Positions 1 to 10,635 of a stretch of 64,000 nt of DNA are shown piece after piece. How positions within the stretch are numbered: the first letter of the stretch is position 1; every line of letters starts with the position of its first letter. The position numbers and the translations under genes were made by a program. Below the pieces are notes generated by a model. It searched no databases. It was not told the DNA's origin and saw only the letters and a list, made by a program, of their open reading frames with translations. Source of the stretch: Candidatus Kosakonia sp. 282A-S69 (GTDB taxonomy: Bacteria; Pseudomonadota; Gammaproteobacteria; Enterobacterales; Enterobacteriaceae); contig NZ_JAROAU010000001.1 in NCBI RefSeq assembly GCF_029433855.1, forward strand, positions 179,608 through 243,607. Reading direction: 5' to 3'.

Positions 1-203
1 TTAGTGTCCGAAGACATCAAGAATCCATGTCACCTGAGTGCCCACACAGATTGTCTGATAAATTGTTAAAGAGCAGTGCCGCTTCGCTTTTCGCTGCGGC
101 GCGGGGTGTGCATATTACGCTTTCCCGCCGTGAAGTCAACTGATTATTTTCAGATTTCTTCACCCGACAGGCCGGTGTGTTTGCCGTTGTGCCGTGTCAG
201 TGG
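1..203 (-). other. rrn operon leader (5' of 16S rRNA, gene outside window)
   Basis: Read on the minus strand, this is the transcribed leader of a ribosomal RNA operon. It contains the antitermination element boxA (TGCTCTTTAACA, 64-75) preceded by a boxB-like hairpin (78-100, GCCGCAGCG paired with CGAAGCGGC, allowing a mismatch). The text around 20-60 matches the conserved enterobacterial leader that follows boxA. The 16S gene itself would begin beyond base 1. In K-12 the rrnC operon lies next to yieP-hsrA-rbsR, the same arrangement as here, so this is most likely the rrnC equivalent. That last step is synteny-based inference. Confidence 0.88.
105..139 (-). promoter_or_regulatory. rrn P2 promoter
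   Basis: On the minus strand, -35 TTGACT (134-139) and -10 TAATAT (112-117) are separated by 16 bp, with a GC-rich discriminator downstream. Spacing and sequence match enterobacterial rrn P2. Confidence 0.88.
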
Positions 204-300
204 AGGCGCATTATAGGGCGTTAATTTCCCCTGACAACCCCTAATTTCAAAAAACTTTTCAACCGTGTTTTTTTTCAACAAAGTGCGGTTAAAAGCGGCA
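203..300 (-). promoter_or_regulatory. rrn P1 promoter with upstream A/T-rich UP element
   Basis: On the minus strand, -35 TTGTCA (232-237) and consensus -10 TATAAT (210-215) are 16 bp apart, followed by a GC-rich discriminator, as in rrn P1. Bases 241-300 are rich in A and T tracts, as expected for an UP element and Fis-binding region. The rest of the gap to 387 contains only the yieP upstream region; no other gene is seen. Confidence 0.88.
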
Positions 301-387
301 TAAATAGCGGGTTTCGCTGTTTTTACCACCACTTATAGATATCGAATGGCATACTACCGAGTGAAATAAAGAAGAAGGGAGTGAGAA

Positions 388-1077
388 ATGCCTTTAAACG
401 CACAGCAGCTTGCCGCGCAGAAAAACATCTCCTGGGTGATAGCTGAGAAACTGGCGCAGCAGATCCTCAGGGGAGAGTACGCGCCGGGAACCATTTTGCC
501 CGGCGAGATGGAGCTCGGCGAGACGTTTGGCGTAAGCCGTACCGCAGTGAGAGAGGCAATAAAGACATTGACTGCAAAGGGCATGGTCTTACCCCGCCCG
601 CGTATCGGCACGCGCGTGATGCCGAAACGGAACTGGAACTTCCTTGATACCGAGCTTCTCTCATGGTGGATGAGCGAAGACAACTTCCAGGAAGTGATCC
701 AGCACTTTCTCGTTATGCGCGCCAGCCTCGAGCCGCAAGCCTGTCTTCTGGCCGCCGCACTGGCAAGCGCCGAGCAAAAGGCTTATCTGAATACATTAAT
801 GGAAGAGATGGTATGCCTGAAAAAGGCGTTTAACCGTGAACGCTGGATAGAGGTGGACATGGCATGGCATGAACATATCTACACCATGAGCGGTAATCCT
901 TTCCTTATGTCTTTCGCCACACTTTTCCACTCGGTTTACCATACTTACTTCACCTCAATTACTGAAAACGAAGTGATTAAGCTGGATCTTCACCAGGCTA
1001 TCGTCGACGCGATTCAGGAAAGCGACGGTGAGAGTGCGTTTCAGGCGTGCCAGAGATTGTTGAATTCGCCTAATTAA
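388..1077 (+). CDS. yieP: GntR/FadR-family transcriptional regulator YieP
   Basis: A 229-residue regulator with an N-terminal winged helix (about 20-85; recognition-helix region [15 protein letters not shown]) and a helical FadR-type C-terminal ligand domain (about 95-225) with His residues typical of a metal or carboxylate pocket. Length equals the K-12 YieP family. A GGGAG-type ribosome-binding site precedes the ATG. It is followed after 10 bases by hsrA, so the two are probably co-transcribed. The ligand is not evident from sequence. The family assignment is firm; physiological role is not. Confidence 0.92.
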   Translation: MPLNAQQLAAQKNISWVIAEKLAQQILRGEYAPGTILPGEMELGETFGVSRTAVREAIKTLTAKGMVLPRPRIGTRVMPKRNWNFLDTELLSWWMSEDNFQEVIQHFLVMRASLEPQACLLAAALASAEQKAYLNTLMEEMVCLKKAFNRERWIEVDMAWHEHIYTMSGNPFLMSFATLFHSVYHTYFTSITENEVIKLDLHQAIVDAIQESDGESAFQACQRLLNSPN

Positions 1078-1087
1078 AGGAATGCGT

Positions 1088-2491
1088 ATGACAAAGAAGA
1101 AAGGGCGCAGTATGGCCGGGCTGCCGTGGATCGCCGCGATGGCCTTTTTTATGCAGGCGCTCGACGCCACCATCCTTAACACTGCCTTACCCGCCATTGC
1201 GCAAAGTCTTAACCGTTCGCCGCTGGCGATGCAGTCTGCCATCATCAGCTACACCCTGACCGTCGCAATGCTTATTCCGGTCAGCGGCTGGCTGGCCGAC
1301 CGCTTCGGCACGCGGCGCATCTTTATGTTAGCAGTCAGCCTGTTCACCCTCGGCTCGCTGGCCTGCGCCCTCTCCAACTCTCTGGCCATGCTGGTTGTCT
1401 TCCGGGTGATTCAGGGGATTGGCGGGGCGATGATGATGCCGGTCGCGCGCCTTGCGCTGCTGCGCGCCTATCCGCGCAGTGAATTACTCCCGGTACTTAA
1501 CTTTGTCACCATGCCGGGGCTGGTCGGTCCGATTCTTGGTCCGGTGATGGGCGGCGTGCTGGTTACCTGGGCAAGCTGGCACTGGATCTTCCTGATTAAT
1601 ATTCCCATTGGTGTCGCCGGATTGCTCTACGCGCGTAAATATATGCCGAACTTCACCACGCCGCGCCGTAGCTTCGATATGTGGGGCTTCCTGCTGTTCG
1701 GCTTAAGTCTGGTGCTCTTCTCCAGCGGGATGGAGCTATTCGGCGAGAAAGTGGTAGAGACCTGGCTTGCCTTTAGCATTATCTTCAGCGGCATTGCCCT
1801 ATTGCTGCTCTATATTCGCCATGCCCGCCGCCATCCGTCGCCGCTCATCTCGCTCAATCTGTTTAAGACGCGCACCTTTTCCGTCGGCATCGCCGGGAAT
1901 ATCGCTTCGCGTCTCGGCACTGGCTGCGTTCCATTTTTGATGCCATTAATGTTGCAGGTCGGTTTTGGTTATCCGGCGCTGATTGCCGGTTGCATGATGG
2001 CGCCGACTGCTCTGGGCTCCATTCTGGCGAAATCGACTGTCACGCAGATCCTGCGCTGGTTTGGCTATCGCAAAACGCTGGTTGGCGTCACGCTCTTTAT
2101 CGGCATGATGATTGCGCAGTTCGCCCTGCAAACCCAGGCAATGGCGATCTGGATGCTGGTGCTGCCGCTGTTCATATTAGGCATGGCAATGTCGACGCAG
2201 TTTACCGCCATGAACACCATCTCTCTTGCTGACTTAACGGATGAAAATGCCAGTAGTGGCAATAGCGTGCTGGCGGTAACGCAGCAGCTGTCGATAAGCC
2301 TGGGTGTTGCCGTGAGCGCAGCGGTGCTGCGTTTCTATGAAGGGTTCGATGGCACCAATACCGTTGAGCAGTTCCACTACACCTTTATAACGATGGGCGC
2401 AGTAACGGTAGTCTCCGCTTTAACGTTTATGCTGCTGAAAGCGAAAGATGGCCGCAATCTGATCAAGGAGCGCCACAAAAAATCAGGCTGA
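1088..2491 (+). CDS. hsrA: MFS multidrug-type transporter HsrA (EmrB/QacA, DHA2 family)
   Basis: A 467-residue inner-membrane protein with about 14 hydrophobic segments. It carries the DHA2 signature [14 protein letters not shown] in TM1, the loop 2-3 motif [11 protein letters not shown] and the antiporter motif C region [10 protein letters not shown]. It nearly matches K-12 HsrA, a proton-driven transporter whose substrate is unclear. An upstream ATG at 1082 sits directly against the AAGGA ribosome-binding site (1077-1081), whereas ATG 1088 has 6-base spacing and gives the family N-terminus, so 1088 was chosen. The 3' end overlaps the convergent rbsR by 9 bases. Confidence 0.92.
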   Translation: MTKKKGRSMAGLPWIAAMAFFMQALDATILNTALPAIAQSLNRSPLAMQSAIISYTLTVAMLIPVSGWLADRFGTRRIFMLAVSLFTLGSLACALSNSLAMLVVFRVIQGIGGAMMMPVARLALLRAYPRSELLPVLNFVTMPGLVGPILGPVMGGVLVTWASWHWIFLINIPIGVAGLLYARKYMPNFTTPRRSFDMWGFLLFGLSLVLFSSGMELFGEKVVETWLAFSIIFSGIALLLLYIRHARRHPSPLISLNLFKTRTFSVGIAGNIASRLGTGCVPFLMPLMLQVGFGYPALIAGCMMAPTALGSILAKSTVTQILRWFGYRKTLVGVTLFIGMMIAQFALQTQAMAIWMLVLPLFILGMAMSTQFTAMNTISLADLTDENASSGNSVLAVTQQLSISLGVAVSAAVLRFYEGFDGTNTVEQFHYTFITMGAVTVVSALTFMLLKAKDGRNLIKERHKKSG

Positions 2492-3475
2492 GCCGCGTTC
2501 CATTAAGACCGGTGTTAGCTGTAGACGCTGTTGTTGCAGGCTCGGGTCGGCAATACGGTGGATCAGCACATCAATCGCCAGCTCACCCAGTTCATCCTTT
2601 GGCTGATGGATGGTGGTGAGCGGCGGCGTCATATAGCGCGCCAGTTCAATATCGTCGTAACCGACAATCGCCATATCCTGCGGGATCGATAGCCCCGCCT
2701 GGTAGAGCGCCTGGTAAGCGCCGACCGCCATCGCATCATTCCCGATAAACACCGCCTGCGGGCGCTCTTCCATTGCCAGCAGACGCTGCATCGCCGTCAG
2801 GCCACCGCCGAACTCGAAATCACTCTCGATCTCGTCGCCGTCGCGAATCGTCAGCCCGGCGCGCGCCATCGCCTCGCGGTATCCCTCCAGTCGCAGCCGC
2901 GAGGGCGTTTTATCCAGCGGGCCGGTAATACAGGCGATACGCGTCATCCCTTTATGAATGAGATACTCCGTCGCCATCATGCCGCCCAGCAGCGAGTTAT
3001 CCTGAATCAGATCGCTGTCGCCATCGAACGGCGCCCAGTCCATCATCACGGTGGGAATCGAGGGATAACGGTTCATGATGACTTGTGAAGGCTGATGCGT
3101 TTCGGTGCAGAGCAGAAGCAGACCGTCGACACGCTTTTGCATCAGCGTTTCCAGATTGCGATTCATCCGCTGCTCGTCGCCTTCGGTGTTGCATAACACC
3201 AGGCTGTAGCCACGCTCGAAGCAGCTGCGCTCTACCCCGCGCACCAGTTCAGAGTAAAAGGGGTTGGTACTGGCGGTGATCAGCATCCCAATCGTGCGTG
3301 TCTGTTTGAGCTTCAGGCTACGCGCCACTGCGGAAGGTGCATAGTTCAGCGACGTAATCGCGGCGTCCACCTTCTCGCGAATCGCCTCACTGACAAAGCG
3401 ATCGTTGTTAATAACGTGAGAAACGGTAGAGGTGGAAACGCCCGCCAGGCGGGCAACGTCCTTCATGGTGGCCAC
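2483..3475 (-). CDS. rbsR: ribose operon repressor RbsR
   Basis: A LacI-family repressor of 330 residues. The N-terminal helix-turn-helix (residues 2-22, [20 protein letters not shown]) and hinge helix (about 48-58) precede a periplasmic-binding-protein-like core (about 60-330) that binds ribose or ribose 5-phosphate. It is the last gene of the rbs operon, 3 bases after rbsK. It represses rbsDACBK by binding palindromes like those seen upstream of rbsD at 8355-8370 and 8434-8449. Length equals K-12 RbsR. Confidence 0.96.
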   Translation of the reverse strand: MATMKDVARLAGVSTSTVSHVINNDRFVSEAIREKVDAAITSLNYAPSAVARSLKLKQTRTIGMLITASTNPFYSELVRGVERSCFERGYSLVLCNTEGDEQRMNRNLETLMQKRVDGLLLLCTETHQPSQVIMNRYPSIPTVMMDWAPFDGDSDLIQDNSLLGGMMATEYLIHKGMTRIACITGPLDKTPSRLRLEGYREAMARAGLTIRDGDEIESDFEFGGGLTAMQRLLAMEERPQAVFIGNDAMAVGAYQALYQAGLSIPQDMAIVGYDDIELARYMTPPLTTIHQPKDELGELAIDVLIHRIADPSLQQQRLQLTPVLMERGSA

Positions 3476-3478
3476 GCG

Positions 3479-4408
3479 TCACCCCTGCTGAGCGAGAAAA
3501 TCATCAATCTCATTACGCCACGGAACGGAAGGCTGCGCCCCTTTGCGCGTCACGGCGATAGCCGCCGCCGCATGGGCGAAGCGGATCGCCTCATCCAGCG
3601 GCTTCTTTTCCAGTAGCGCGGTCATTAGCGCGCCATTAAAGGTGTCGCCAGCGGCGATGGTATCAATGGCTTTAACCTTGAATCCCGGTACGCGCCTGCC
3701 TTCGCCGTTTACGCTGGCCCATACGCCGCGGCTGCCGAGAGTAATGATGACCGTACGGATGCCTTTATCATGCAGCACCCGCGCGGCACGCGCCGCATCG
3801 TCATCACTGGTGACCGCGATGCCGGTGAGTTTTTCCGCTTCGGTCTCGTTGGGGGTAATGATGTCCACCAGCGCCAGCAGCTCATCAGAGAGTTGCCGGG
3901 CCGGCGCAGGGTTCAGCGCAACGGTGGTATTGTGCTGCTGCGCGATGCGTGCCGCTGCCAGCACGCTCTCAACCGGTGATTCCAGCTGCATTAACAGCGC
4001 CGACGCCGCTGTAATTAATGTCTGCTGCTCAGCCACACGTTCGGTGGAGAGCGCCGCATTCGCGCCGGCATGAATACCGATAACATTCTCCCCTTCGCCG
4101 TTGACGAAAATCAGCGCCACGCCGGTCGACTCACCCGCAACCACGCTAACGGGTGCCACATCAATGTTGTCGCTGGCGAGCTGCTTACGTACCCGCGCGC
4201 CGGTATCGTCATCGCCGGTACAGGCGATAAACGCGATATCCGCGCCGCTGCGTCCGGCCGCGACCGCCTGATTGGCACCTTTGCCGCCGAACGCAACCTG
4301 ATAGTGATTGCCGGTTACGGTTTCGCCGGGTGTCGGGAAAGACTCAAGGTTAAGAATGTGATCGGCATTGATACTGCCAAGAACGACGAGTTTGCCTGCG
4401 GTTTTCAT
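3479..4408 (-). CDS. rbsK: ribokinase RbsK
   Basis: A PfkB-family cytoplasmic kinase (309 residues) that phosphorylates D-ribose to ribose 5-phosphate using ATP. Visible features are the N-terminal substrate motif GSINADHILNL, the GGKGANQAVAAGRSG segment and the C-terminal DTIAAGDTFNGAL motif containing the catalytic Asp and anion hole. An in-frame extension to 4435 exists, but ATG 4408 (MKTAGKLVV) matches the family start. It sits between rbsB and rbsR, 3 bases from rbsR, and completes uptake-coupled ribose catabolism. Confidence 0.95.
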   Translation of the reverse strand: MKTAGKLVVLGSINADHILNLESFPTPGETVTGNHYQVAFGGKGANQAVAAGRSGADIAFIACTGDDDTGARVRKQLASDNIDVAPVSVVAGESTGVALIFVNGEGENVIGIHAGANAALSTERVAEQQTLITAASALLMQLESPVESVLAAARIAQQHNTTVALNPAPARQLSDELLALVDIITPNETEAEKLTGIAVTSDDDAARAARVLHDKGIRTVIITLGSRGVWASVNGEGRRVPGFKVKAIDTIAAGDTFNGALMTALLEKKPLDEAIRFAHAAAAIAVTRKGAQPSVPWRNEIDDFLAQQG

Positions 4409-4428
4409 GATGAGCGAGTCCATAAAGT

Positions 4429-4519
4429 GCGCCACCGCGAACGGTGGCGCGTGCCATGCTTTTCTTTTATTACCTTGTCCCTCAGGCTGACAGAACGTAC
4501 ATCGAGCCTGAACGTTCTG
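4429..4519 (-). other. two intercistronic stem-loops between rbsB and rbsK
   Basis: Two perfect hairpins fill the rbsB-rbsK gap. One is GCGCCACCG/CGGTGGCGC with a CGAA loop (4429-4450). The other is CAGAACGT/ACGTTCTG (4491-4498 with 4512-4519), immediately after the rbsB stop. Neither has a U-tract. Such structures typically protect upstream mRNA from 3' exonucleases or reduce downstream expression, which fits the need for excess binding protein. The function is inferred. Confidence 0.65.
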
Positions 4520-5410
4520 TTACTGCTTGATGACCAGTTTCAGGTCAACCGGATTTTTAGCGTAAACTTTTTCGCCTTTCAATACTTTGTCTGCGGTATC
4601 AACACCTTTCGCGCCAATCTGCTCCGGCAGCTGAGCAACGGTAGCGGCCAGTTTGCCGTCGTTTACTGCTTTTTCGCCATCCGGTGTACCGTCAAAACCC
4701 ACCACCATCACATCGCTTTTGCCCGCGGTCTGCAGCGCGCGCAGCGCACCGAGTGCCATCTCATCGTTCTGGGCGAATACGGCCTGCACATCCGGATGCG
4801 CGGTCAGCAGGTTCTGCATCACGTTCAAACCCTTAGTGCGGTCGAAGTCAGCCGGCTGGCTGGCGAGGACCTTGAATTTATGCGCTGCAACTGCCTGCTG
4901 GAAACCTTCACCACGCTCACGCGCGGCAGACGTCCCGGCAATGCCCTGCAGTTCAATCACTTTCGCGCCTTCGCCCGCTTTCTTGGCGATGTAATCACCG
5001 GCGATTTTACCGCCGAGCACGTTATCAGAAGCGATATGGCTTACCACTTCACCGCTGCTGGCGACGCGGTCGAGCGTGATAACCGGAATTTTGGCCTGGT
5101 TAGCCATCTTAATGGCGTTACCCACCGCATCGGAATCGGTCGGGTTAATCAGCAGAAGTTTGGTGCCACGAACGGTTAAATCCTGGACGTTGGCCAGCTC
5201 TTTTGCCGGGTTGTTCTGTGAGTCCAGCACCACCAGGTCATAACCCAGTTTGTCGGCCTCTTTCTGTGCACCATCCTTCAGCGAGACAAAGAAGGGGTTA
5301 TTCAGGGTAGAGATCACCAGAGCAATAGAGTCTTTCGCCATCGCGTTCGCACTTACCGTGGCGCTCAGAGCAACAGCAGAAACCAGAGTGGCCAGTTTTT
5401 TCATGTTCAT
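4520..5410 (-). CDS. rbsB: periplasmic D-ribose-binding protein RbsB
   Basis: A 296-residue type I periplasmic binding protein that delivers D-ribose to RbsAC and to the chemoreceptor Trg. A Sec signal peptide ([19 protein letters not shown], cleavage after ANAMA, about residue 25) precedes the mature [17 protein letters not shown] start. Ribose-pocket residues include the N-terminal NNPFF region and the [10 protein letters not shown] region. Three in-frame ATGs stand in tandem (5416, 5410, 5404). The AGGA ribosome-binding site is only 3 bases from the first and 9 from the second, and the second gives the family length. Confidence 0.95.
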   Translation of the reverse strand: MNMKKLATLVSAVALSATVSANAMAKDSIALVISTLNNPFFVSLKDGAQKEADKLGYDLVVLDSQNNPAKELANVQDLTVRGTKLLLINPTDSDAVGNAIKMANQAKIPVITLDRVASSGEVVSHIASDNVLGGKIAGDYIAKKAGEGAKVIELQGIAGTSAARERGEGFQQAVAAHKFKVLASQPADFDRTKGLNVMQNLLTAHPDVQAVFAQNDEMALGALRALQTAGKSDVMVVGFDGTPDGEKAVNDGKLAATVAQLPEQIGAKGVDTADKVLKGEKVYAKNPVDLKLVIKQ

Positions 5411-5436
5411 GTTCATGAGTCCTGTTGTGTAGGGAA

Positions 5437-6402
5437 TTACTGCTTTTTGTTGTCTACCAGCACCGCCAGCAGAATCACCACTGCTTTAACGATCATCTGG
5501 TAATAGGAAGAAACGCTTAACAAATTCAGGCCATTATTGAGGAAGCCAAGAATCAATGCGCCGATCAATGTCCCAACAATACGACCTTTCCCGCCAGCGA
5601 GGCTGGTACCGCCCAGCACGACGGCGGCAATCGCATCCAGTTCATAACCCGCGCCCGCGGTCGGCTGTGCCGAAGAGAGGCGCGCGACTTCGATAATGCC
5701 CGCCAGCGAGGCCAGCAGGCCGCTCAGGGAGTAGACAATGATTTTGACTTTATCGACACTGATACCGGAGAGACGCGTCGCCGCCTCGTTACCACCCAGC
5801 GCATAGATGTAGCGCCCCAGACGGGTGTGATGTAACAGATACCAGGCGGCAATAAAGACAACGGCCATGATCCACACCGGCGTTGGCACGCCGAGCGGGC
5901 GACCAATACCGAACCAGCCAAAAATATCAGCGTTAGCGGTAAAGCCGGTGTTGGCGGGGCTGCCATTGGTGTAAACCAGCGTCACGCCGCGCAGCAGCAG
6001 CATCATCACCAGCGTGGCAATAAATGCCTGCACGCGGCCTTTGGCGACGATGGTGCCGGTCACAGCACCGACCGCCGCACCCAGCGCCAGCGCACCGGCG
6101 ACCGCCACCAGCGCATTCACCTCCATACCCACCAGCGAAGCGGCGACCGCGCCGGTGAGCGCCAGCAGAGAACCGACGGACAGATCGATTCCCGAGGTCA
6201 GGATCACCAGCGTCATGCCCACCGCCATAATGGCGTTCACGGAGGTCTGCTGGAGAATATTCAACAGGTTATTGACGGTAAAAAAGTTGGGACTCATGGT
6301 CGATACAATGGCGATCAGCACCAGCAGCGCAATCAGCGATTTTTGTTCCATCAGCCACGCTTTGCTGAAATAGCGGCGACCAGAAACGGCCTGGGTAGTC
6401 AT
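5437..6402 (-). CDS. rbsC: ribose ABC transporter permease RbsC
   Basis: An inner-membrane permease of 321 residues with roughly ten hydrophobic segments, including [19 protein letters not shown] and [22 protein letters not shown], a hallmark of the branched-chain/ribose permease family. The conserved [20 protein letters not shown] loop is the likely contact with RbsA. It lies 5 bases after rbsA and 26 before rbsB. Length equals K-12 RbsC. Confidence 0.96.
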   Translation of the reverse strand: MTTQAVSGRRYFSKAWLMEQKSLIALLVLIAIVSTMSPNFFTVNNLLNILQQTSVNAIMAVGMTLVILTSGIDLSVGSLLALTGAVAASLVGMEVNALVAVAGALALGAAVGAVTGTIVAKGRVQAFIATLVMMLLLRGVTLVYTNGSPANTGFTANADIFGWFGIGRPLGVPTPVWIMAVVFIAAWYLLHHTRLGRYIYALGGNEAATRLSGISVDKVKIIVYSLSGLLASLAGIIEVARLSSAQPTAGAGYELDAIAAVVLGGTSLAGGKGRIVGTLIGALILGFLNNGLNLLSVSSYYQMIVKAVVILLAVLVDNKKQ

Positions 6403-6407
6403 CTCTC

Positions 6408-7913
6408 TTACTCCTGATTCACACGATTAAGCTTGCCCACAGCGGCAGCCATCAACACTTCCTGAGTGGCCTGCTCGCGCGTGAATTCGCCGCCGAGATG
6501 CCCTTCATGCATCACCATGATCCGGTCACTCATGCCTAATACTTCCGGCATTTCCGACGAAACAAGGATGATGCTCAGGCCATCGGCCTTAAACTGGTTA
6601 ATAAGTTGGTAAATCTCTTTCTTCGCCCCGACGTCCACGCCGCGCGTGGGCTCATCAAGGATCAGCACTTTCGGGCGGGTCATCAGACCACGCGCAATCG
6701 CCACTTTTTGTTGATTACCGCCGGAGAGCAGTCCGATCGGCTGTTCCATCGACGGCGTTTTAACATTGAACAGGCGAATAAAATCACCTACCGCCTGCTG
6801 CTCTTCCTGATGTTTCAGGTTACCGCCCGTACGGCTGAAGTAGCGCAGCGCGGTCAGCGACATGTTCTCTTTTACCGACATGCCAAGTACCAGCCCGTCG
6901 CGCTTACGGTCTTCGGAGATATAGACAATGCCGTTTGCCAGACCATCCTGCGGCGTCTGGGTGATCACTTCATGCCCGTCGAGGGTGACATATCCGCTGG
7001 TGCGCGGCAGCGCGCCATACAGCACTTTCATTAGCTCCGTACGCCCGGCGCCCATCAGCCCGGCAACGCCGAGGATCTCGCCTTTGCGCAGCGTAAAGCT
7101 GACGCTATCGACCCCCGGCCCGCAGAGATTATCGACCTGAAGCCGCACTTCGCCCGGCGCTTTGTCCAGACGCGGATATTGATCTTCCAGTTTGCGCCCC
7201 ACCATCATCTCAATCAGCGTATCTTCCGTCAGCGTCGCAACCTCGCGCTCGGCAATAAACTGCCCGTCGCGAAACACCGTGACGTCATCGCAAATCTCGA
7301 AGATCTCTTTCATGCGGTGGGAGATATAGACGATGCCGCGCCCCTGTGATTTCAGCTCGCGGATCACGCGAAACAGCGACTCGGTTTCGGTATCGGTCAG
7401 CGCATCGGTGGGTTCATCCATAATGATCACCTGCGATTCATAGCTCATCACTTTGGCGATTTCGACCATCTGCTGATCGCCAATGGATAACTCACCTACT
7501 GTGCGATCGCTTTTAAAGCGCAGGTTGAGTTTGGCCAGCAGCTTGTTGGCTTCGGCGAACATCTTTTTCCAGTCGATTTTGCCGAAGCGGTTAACAAACT
7601 CACGGCCAAGAAAGATGTTTTCGGCAATGGTGAGCTGCGGAATGAGGTTCAGCTCCTGATGAATAATGCCGATGCCCGCTTCCTGCGAGGATTTTGGCCC
7701 GCTGAAGGTGGTCTCTTTGCCCAACCAGAGCAACGAACCGGCGTCGCGGCTGTAGATGCCGGTCAGCACTTTCATCATTGTCGACTTTCCGGCGCCATTT
7801 TCACCGACCAGCGCCATCACCCGGCCGGAATAGACGTTCAGCGCCGCGCCGGAGAGAGCCTTGACGCCGGGAAAGGATTTATCAATGCCTTTGAGTTGCA
7901 GTAATGCGTCCAT
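6408..7913 (-). CDS. rbsA: ribose ABC transporter ATPase RbsA
   Basis: A 501-residue ATPase with two fused ABC domains. The N-terminal half has Walker A GENGAGKS (about 37-44), signature [13 protein letters not shown] and Walker [12 protein letters not shown]. The C-terminal half has [14 protein letters not shown] and [12 protein letters not shown], but its Walker A position (GLMGAGRTE) is degenerate, as in other sugar ATPases of this family. The frame is open upstream to 8078, but ATG 7913 ([16 protein letters not shown]) is the family start and has a GAGGCG ribosome-binding site. Its start lies 8 bases after the rbsD stop. Confidence 0.95.
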   Translation of the reverse strand: MDALLQLKGIDKSFPGVKALSGAALNVYSGRVMALVGENGAGKSTMMKVLTGIYSRDAGSLLWLGKETTFSGPKSSQEAGIGIIHQELNLIPQLTIAENIFLGREFVNRFGKIDWKKMFAEANKLLAKLNLRFKSDRTVGELSIGDQQMVEIAKVMSYESQVIIMDEPTDALTDTETESLFRVIRELKSQGRGIVYISHRMKEIFEICDDVTVFRDGQFIAEREVATLTEDTLIEMMVGRKLEDQYPRLDKAPGEVRLQVDNLCGPGVDSVSFTLRKGEILGVAGLMGAGRTELMKVLYGALPRTSGYVTLDGHEVITQTPQDGLANGIVYISEDRKRDGLVLGMSVKENMSLTALRYFSRTGGNLKHQEEQQAVGDFIRLFNVKTPSMEQPIGLLSGGNQQKVAIARGLMTRPKVLILDEPTRGVDVGAKKEIYQLINQFKADGLSIILVSSEMPEVLGMSDRIMVMHEGHLGGEFTREQATQEVLMAAAVGKLNRVNQE

Positions 7914-7920
7914 GATCGCC

Positions 7921-8340
7921 TCAGAAGGTGACGCCGGCACAGAGAATGATATTCGCAAACGGGGAACACTCCCCGCTGCGAATAACCGCCTGACTACCTG
8001 CGGTCTCTTTTTTGAATTGTTCGTGCGTAACGTACCGCACTTCGATGGTATTCCCCTGGTGTTGCTGCAGCTGCTCAAGGTGAGTGAGCAACGTTTCGTG
8101 GAGCTGCGGATTCAACTGCTTGATCTCCGACGCGATGATTGCGGCCTCAACCTGCATTTCTGCGGTCACCACTTCCAGCACCTGCATAAAGGAAGGCACG
8201 CCCTGGGTTAAGGCCATATCAATACGTTGCGTACTGCGCGGCACCGGCAACCCGGCATCACACACTACCAACGTATCGGTATGCCCAAGACGAGAGATGA
8301 CAGACGAAATATCAGCATTCAGAACACAACCCTTTTTCAT
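7921..8340 (-). CDS. rbsD: D-ribose pyranase RbsD
   Basis: A 139-residue enzyme that interconverts the beta-pyranose and beta-furanose forms of D-ribose, giving RbsK its furanose substrate. The N-terminus [22 protein letters not shown] contains the conserved catalytic His20, and the C-terminal segment [20 protein letters not shown] is the family signature near the active site. Length equals K-12 RbsD. It is the first gene of the operon, preceded by the promoter and operators at 8355-8450. Confidence 0.95.
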   Translation of the reverse strand: MKKGCVLNADISSVISRLGHTDTLVVCDAGLPVPRSTQRIDMALTQGVPSFMQVLEVVTAEMQVEAAIIASEIKQLNPQLHETLLTHLEQLQQHQGNTIEVRYVTHEQFKKETAGSQAVIRSGECSPFANIILCAGVTF

Positions 8341-8354
8341 ATTTTTGCTCCATG

Positions 8355-8449
8355 AGCGAAACGTTTCGCTGACGGCAGTGTAGTACGAAGAATGTTCTGA
8401 AAACTATCGTCTGATTGAAGAAGTGTGATCGAAATCGAAACGTTTCGCT
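8355..8449 (-). promoter_or_regulatory. rbs promoter with two RbsR-type operators and a CRP site
   Basis: Operator O1 is the perfect palindrome AGCGAAACGTTTCGCT (8355-8370). A second near-identical copy, CGAAACGTTTCG within 8434-8449, lies 79 bp upstream. Reading the minus strand, a -10-like TACACT (8377-8382) predicts a start near 8370, so O1 covers about +1 to +16. A CRP-like site (right half TCACA exact at 8424-8428, left half TTCGA at 8435-8439) is then centred near -61.5, a standard class I position. The -35 is poor, as expected for a CRP-dependent promoter. The start site is predicted, not measured. Confidence 0.75.
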
Positions 8450-8510
8450 CAGCAATGAGGTGAAAAAAACAGCGCTGCTTTCTTAAAATAAATTTACGGC
8501 AATTGATAGC

Positions 8511-8534
8511 AAAAACCCCTCTTAGGGAGGGGTT
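8511..8534 (-). terminator. rho-independent terminator of kup
   Basis: On the minus strand, AACCCCTC-CCTAA-GAGGGGTT is followed by a T-tract, 9 bases after the kup stop codon. It separates kup from the rbs promoter. Confidence 0.88.
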
Positions 8535-8543
8535 TGAAAGATG

Positions 8544-10412
8544 TCAGATTTCGACCTGGGTACCGAGTTCGATAACCCGGTTAGGTGGGATCTCAAACTG
8601 GTCCGGCGCGCGCAGGGCGTTACGCTGCAACACCAGGTAGAGTTTGCCGCGCAGACGCAGATACCACGGGCGTTTGCCGAGGATCAACGACTCGTGGGAC
8701 ATAAAGAAGGAGGTCTCCATCATCCGGCAGCTCAGCCCTTCCAGCCCGCAACGGTGGAACACCTCTTCCACGTTCGGCGTTTCGCGCCAGCCGTAGCTTG
8801 CCACCACGCGCCAGAAAGTGGGCGAAAGCTGCTCAATCTGTACGCGCCGAACGTTATGCACATAGGGCGCGTCCTCCGTGCGTAACGTCAGCAGGATCAC
8901 ACGCTCATGCAGCACTTTGTTGTGCTTCAGGTTGTGCATCATCGCAAAGGGAATGACGTTCAGCGCGCGGGACATATAGACCGCAGTGCCCGGCACGCGT
9001 ACCGGCGGCGATTTCTCCAGCGAGGCAATCATCGCTTCCAGTGAGTTGCCGTGCTCATGCATACGGCGCAGCAGGCGGAAACGCTCGCTCTTCCAGGTGG
9101 TCATCACCAGCAGCATTACCAGACCGAGGCTCAATGGCAGCCAGCCGCCGGAGACAATCTTATCGAGGTTCGCCGAGAAGAGCGGCACATCAATACAGAG
9201 GAAGAAGAGCAGCAGCATGCCAACAAGGATTTTGTTCCAGTGCCAGTTTTTGCGCGCCACGGTGGTAAAGAGCATGGTGGTCAGCACCATGGTGCCGGTT
9301 ACCGCAATACCGTACGCCGCCGCCAGGTTGCTGGAGTGCTCGAAGCTGACAATCACCAGCACCACGGCAAAGTAGAGCAGCCAGTTGATAAACGGAATAT
9401 AGATCTGCCCGGACTCCATCTCCGAGGTGTGAATAATCCGCATCGGCGCCAGATAACCGAGACGTACCGCCTGGCGCGTCAGGGAGAAGACACCGGAAAT
9501 GACCGCCTGCGACGCAATCACCGTCGCCAGCGTGGCGATAATCAGCATCGGGATCAGCGCCCATTCAGGCGCTAACAGGAAGAAGGGATTTTTAATCGCT
9601 TCGGGGGTTTTCAGCAGCAGCGCGCCCTGACCAAAGTAGTTCAGCACCAGCGAAGGCAGCACAACGCTAAACCACGCCACGCGGATCGGCAATTTACCGA
9701 AGTGGCCCATATCCGCGTAGAGCGCCTCCACGCCGGTGATCGAGAGCACCACGGCGCCGAGGGCGACAAACGAAATGGCTTTGTACTGCAAGAAGAAGTT
9801 AACCGCCCACGCCGGGTTAAGCGCCTGCAGCACTTCCGGATTGGCGATAATACTGCGTGCACCGAGTACAGCCAGAATCAAAAACCACGCCAGCATAATC
9901 GGCGCAAAGAGTTTGCCCACCAGCCCGGTACCATGTTTTTGAATCGCAAACAGCAGCGTCAGCACCACGATCGAGAGCGGCACAATCCACGTATCGAGGG
10001 AGGGGGCGACAATCTCAAGGCCTTCGATGGCCGACATCACGGAGATGGCGGGCGTAATCACCACTTCGCCATAGAAGAAGCTGCCGCCGATCAGGCCCAT
10101 AATCACCAGCACCGAAGTCATTCTGGCGGAGGTGTTACGCCCGGCAAGAGACATCAGCGTCAGGATCCCGCCTTCACCGGCGTTATCCGCCCGCATCACG
10201 AAGGTGAGGTACTTAATCGAGACGACAAAAACCAGCAGCCAGAAAATCAGCGACAGGAAGCCAAAGACGGCATCGCGCTCAACGCCGAAGCCGAACTGGC
10301 CAGACAAACATTCACGCAGTGTATAGAGTGGGCTGGTACCAATATCACCGTAGACAACCCCAATTGCCGCGAGTGTGACCGCGGGTAACGATTGTTTCTT
10401 ATCAGTGCTCAT
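8544..10412 (-). CDS. kup: low-affinity potassium transporter Kup
   Basis: A 622-residue KUP/HAK/KT-family K+/H+ symporter of the inner membrane. About twelve transmembrane segments occupy residues 10-450 and include the family signature [15 protein letters not shown] near the N-terminus and [21 protein letters not shown] cytoplasmic tail (about 455-622) ends in the family-typical GTQVEI. Length equals K-12 Kup. It is monocistronic, with its own terminator, and is divergent from ravA. The 223-bp gap to ravA must hold both promoters. Confidence 0.96.
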   Translation of the reverse strand: MSTDKKQSLPAVTLAAIGVVYGDIGTSPLYTLRECLSGQFGFGVERDAVFGFLSLIFWLLVFVVSIKYLTFVMRADNAGEGGILTLMSLAGRNTSARMTSVLVIMGLIGGSFFYGEVVITPAISVMSAIEGLEIVAPSLDTWIVPLSIVVLTLLFAIQKHGTGLVGKLFAPIMLAWFLILAVLGARSIIANPEVLQALNPAWAVNFFLQYKAISFVALGAVVLSITGVEALYADMGHFGKLPIRVAWFSVVLPSLVLNYFGQGALLLKTPEAIKNPFFLLAPEWALIPMLIIATLATVIASQAVISGVFSLTRQAVRLGYLAPMRIIHTSEMESGQIYIPFINWLLYFAVVLVIVSFEHSSNLAAAYGIAVTGTMVLTTMLFTTVARKNWHWNKILVGMLLLFFLCIDVPLFSANLDKIVSGGWLPLSLGLVMLLVMTTWKSERFRLLRRMHEHGNSLEAMIASLEKSPPVRVPGTAVYMSRALNVIPFAMMHNLKHNKVLHERVILLTLRTEDAPYVHNVRRVQIEQLSPTFWRVVASYGWRETPNVEEVFHRCGLEGLSCRMMETSFFMSHESLILGKRPWYLRLRGKLYLVLQRNALRAPDQFEIPPNRVIELGTQVEI

Positions 10413-10635
10413 AGACTAATCTTTTGATTGAATGCAATTATGTGTGCTTAGTCCCTTGGCCCACAAAAAGCGCACAGTATGCACGATTATCGACGAAATC
10501 GAACCCCTAAATGCAACCACATTAATCTGGCTCAATGAAAACAAAGCCGTTCTTCAGTCTATTACAGGCACTTTCAGGAACGTTTATAATCGCTCTGACA
10601 AGCCGGAAACCACGGCGAAAGGACGCAGATTCATT

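Noticed and set aside
4070-5179. 369-codon plus-strand open frame across rbsK and rbsB
   Set aside because: It mirrors the coding pattern of the ribose operon on the other strand, with no ribosome-binding site or family features.
6408-8078. RbsA with a 55-residue N-terminal extension
   Set aside because: The extra segment overlaps rbsD and lacks homology; the start at 7913 has a ribosome-binding site and the family N-terminus.
10432-10635. 68-residue N-terminal extension of RavA
   Set aside because: It lies in the kup-ravA promoter region and is outside the family; the start at 10636 gives the usual length.
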